Source: Alphaproteobacteria bacterium (GTDB lineage Bacteria; Pseudomonadota; Alphaproteobacteria; UBA8366). Taken from it: 7,858 nt of DNA. Below, in pieces: positions 6,283 to 7,858 of this stretch (position 1 is its first letter; each line of letters opens with the position of its first letter). The DNA lies in contig JABJCS010000279.1 in assembly GCA_018665505.1 (NCBI GenBank), positions 1-7,858 on the forward strand, given 5' to 3'. The notes beneath the pieces are model-generated. The model did not search any database. It was not told the DNA's origin and saw only the letters and a program-made list of their open reading frames with translations. Position numbers and translations under genes: made by a program.

Positions 6283-7002
6283 TTACAGGTTATGCAGCGG
6301 CCGAGGCGCAATTCGGCTACGAGCATCCGGTAGTAGATGACCGTGGGGAGAGAGGACATGACGCTCGAGGAAATAACCCGTCAACCTCAAGCCTTCGCCT
6401 AGAGAATTGCTATCGGACGCCGCATTTCCCAACAAAAACCGGGGTAACGGGAGGAGTTTGTCGCGATAAACTTCCCCCGCCTCGGCGGATACCGCGCGGC
6501 CGCTTTTTGGCGACACGTAAATCAAATTCTCCGTCACGCCCGTTGCAGCGCAAGCACTGAGATCGAGCCCAAACCCGAGTTCCGCCAACAGCGACAACTC
6601 CCAGGCCACGTAGGCGCCTTCCCAGCCTTCATCCGGAAGAACCAACAGCAGTGCTTTGAGAGAGGCAAACAAGTTCGGATACGGCTCGCGCTCCGGTAGA
6701 CAGATGTCGAGTAAGGCGCAAGCGGAGGACATCGCCGCCAATCTGCTGGCGTCGCTCAGAACACGACCTGTATGACCGTCGAGCAACTCGACCGAGAAAT
6801 TTCCGAGATGCTCTTCAAGGCGGGCGCGCCAATTGGCGTGAACTTCATTTCCCGGCTGTAGGACACCGCGTTGTTTTTTGGAATTACCGCCGCGAACCAG
6901 TCCCGAATGGCGTCCATGCTCGCGCGTCAGAAGATGGACCACGACCGAGGATTCGCCGTGCTTACGAAGGCTCAGGACGATGCCGTCATCCTGCCAATCC
7001 AT
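6283..7002 (-). CDS. recO: DNA repair protein RecO
   Basis: RecO acts with RecR (and RecF) to load RecA on single-stranded DNA coated by SSB during gap repair. The 239-residue protein has the normal length. The N-terminal OB-fold begins D-G-I-V-L-S-L-R-K-H-G-E-S-S (6-19) and includes L-T-R-E-H-G-R-H-S-G-L-V-R-G-G (25-39). The helical C-terminal part contains E-L-G-F-G-L-D-L-S-A-C-A-A-T-G (141-155) and Y-V-S-P-K-S-G-R-A-V (162-171), typical RecO signatures. The start lies 21 bases after the era stop, with no clear Shine-Dalgarno sequence, so it is probably co-transcribed with era. It converges with the porin-like gene: the two stop codons are 17 bases apart with no hairpin terminator visible between them. 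Confidence 0.95.
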   Translation of the reverse strand: MDWQDDGIVLSLRKHGESSVVVHLLTREHGRHSGLVRGGNSKKQRGVLQPGNEVHANWRARLEEHLGNFSVELLDGHTGRVLSDASRLAAMSSACALLDICLPEREPYPNLFASLKALLLVLPDEGWEGAYVAWELSLLAELGFGLDLSACAATGVTENLIYVSPKSGRAVSAEAGEVYRDKLLPLPRFLLGNAASDSNSLGEGLRLTGYFLERHVLSPHGHLLPDARSRIAPRPLHNL

Positions 7003-7023
7003 CGTTAGGAATTCTGACCCGCG

Positions 7024-7858
7024 TCAGGCATTGAAGTCGAGCCCCCAGGTGTTGTAACGCGCTCGATCATCCATCCATTTGTCACGAACCTTTACATGGA
7101 TGAAGAGATGGACTTTGCGTCCAAATATTTCGCTCAACTCTGCCCGGGCCGACGCGCCGATTTCCTTGATCCGCGTGCCCTTCTTACCGAGCACGATGGC
7201 CTTTTGCGAATCCCTTTGTACGTAGATTGTTTGATCTAGCTTAACGCTGCCATCCTGGAATTCTTCCCAGGTTTCGGTCTCGACCGCCGCCGCGTAGGGA
7301 ACTTCCTGATGAACCTGCAGTAAAAGAAACTCACGCGTCACTTCCGCCGCCATCAAACGCTGTGGCAGGTCCGATAATTGATCTTCCGGGAACATCCAAG
7401 GACCAAGCGGCAATGTTTCGGTGAGGCGATCCATCACGTCTTCGCAGCCATCCCCTTTCAGGGCGGAAATCATGAAGGTTTCCTCGAACACGCCGGTATC
7501 GTTGAGTTGAGAGGCCAGCGCCAACAACTGATCACGCGGAAGAAGATCGATCTTGTTGAGGGCCAGCAGCGCCGTCCGTTTCGTGCGCCGCAAGCCGTCG
7601 ACGATACGCTGCGTATCGTCGTCGACGCCGCGTTTCGCATCGACTACCAACATGACCTTGTCCGAATCCGCAGCACCACGCCAAGCCGCATCGACCATCG
7701 CCCGGTCCAGGCGTCGACGGGGCTCGAAGATGCCCGGTGTATCGATGAAGACCAATTGACACTGATCCCGCGTCGCGATCCCCATGATGCGGGTGCGAGT
7801 GGTCTGCACTTTATGGGTTACAATGGATACCTTCGCGCCGACGAGGCGGTTCATCAAT
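7024..7858 (-). CDS. era: GTPase Era, partial (N-terminus beyond right edge)
   Basis: Era is an essential Ras-like GTPase that binds 16S rRNA near its 3' end and helps assemble the 30S subunit. The reading frame is open to the right edge; the G1 loop (G-x-x-x-x-G-K-S) lies just outside, and the first visible residues L-M-N-R-L-V-G-A-K-V directly follow that loop in the family, so the ATG near the edge (7854) is internal. Visible motifs, counted from the first complete codon: switch region T-H-K-V-Q-T-T-R (14-21), G3 D-T-P-G (39-42), G4 N-K-I-D (101-104), G5 S-A-L-K (131-134), and a C-terminal KH RNA-binding domain with V-L-G-K-K-G-T-R-I-K (222-231). Followed closely by recO on the same strand. 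Confidence 0.97.
   Translation of the reverse strand, partial: LMNRLVGAKVSIVTHKVQTTRTRIMGIATRDQCQLVFIDTPGIFEPRRRLDRAMVDAAWRGAADSDKVMLVVDAKRGVDDDTQRIVDGLRRTKRTALLALNKIDLLPRDQLLALASQLNDTGVFEETFMISALKGDGCEDVMDRLTETLPLGPWMFPEDQLSDLPQRLMAAEVTREFLLLQVHQEVPYAAAVETETWEEFQDGSVKLDQTIYVQRDSQKAIVLGKKGTRIKEIGASARAELSEIFGRKVHLFIHVKVRDKWMDDRARYNTWGLDFNA

Overview
The window looks like a chromosomal segment from an alphaproteobacterium, probably of the Rhodospirillales type. The basis is the form of Era (T-H-K-V-Q-T-T-R switch region, ending W-G-L-D-F-N-A), RecO and ParC, the moderately high GC of these housekeeping genes, and the era-recO-parC neighbourhood, which I recall as common in this class. No database search was possible, so the taxonomic call is inference.

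Layout from left to right: parC (minus strand, C-terminal part cut by the left edge); a 75-base gap with a likely parC promoter; a tightly packed minus-strand operon read zur > znuC > znuB; a 71-base AT-rich divergent control region with two Fur-type 9-1-9 palindromes; znuA on the plus strand; a 75-base gap with a third, weaker palindrome of the same type; a plus-strand gene for a predicted outer-membrane beta-barrel protein; then, convergent with it, recO and era on the minus strand, with the N-terminus of era lost beyond the right edge.

How the genes work together: zur, znuA, znuB and znuC form a complete high-affinity zinc uptake system with its own repressor. ZnuA captures Zn2+ in the periplasm, ZnuB is the membrane channel, ZnuC the ATPase, and Zur is the zinc-sensing repressor expected to shut both divergent transcripts when zinc is plentiful. 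The unnamed barrel protein downstream of znuA has a signal peptide, a short coiled coil and a porin-like body. A Zur-box-like palindrome just ahead of its ribosome binding site suggests it is the outer-membrane entry route for the same system. This is the most interesting part of the window.

The zinc block (about 1.6-6.27 kb) sits between recO and parC, which are often adjacent in alphaproteobacteria, and znuA is visibly more AT-rich than the flanking housekeeping genes. I saw no transposase, tRNA, CRISPR array, attachment repeats or rRNA.
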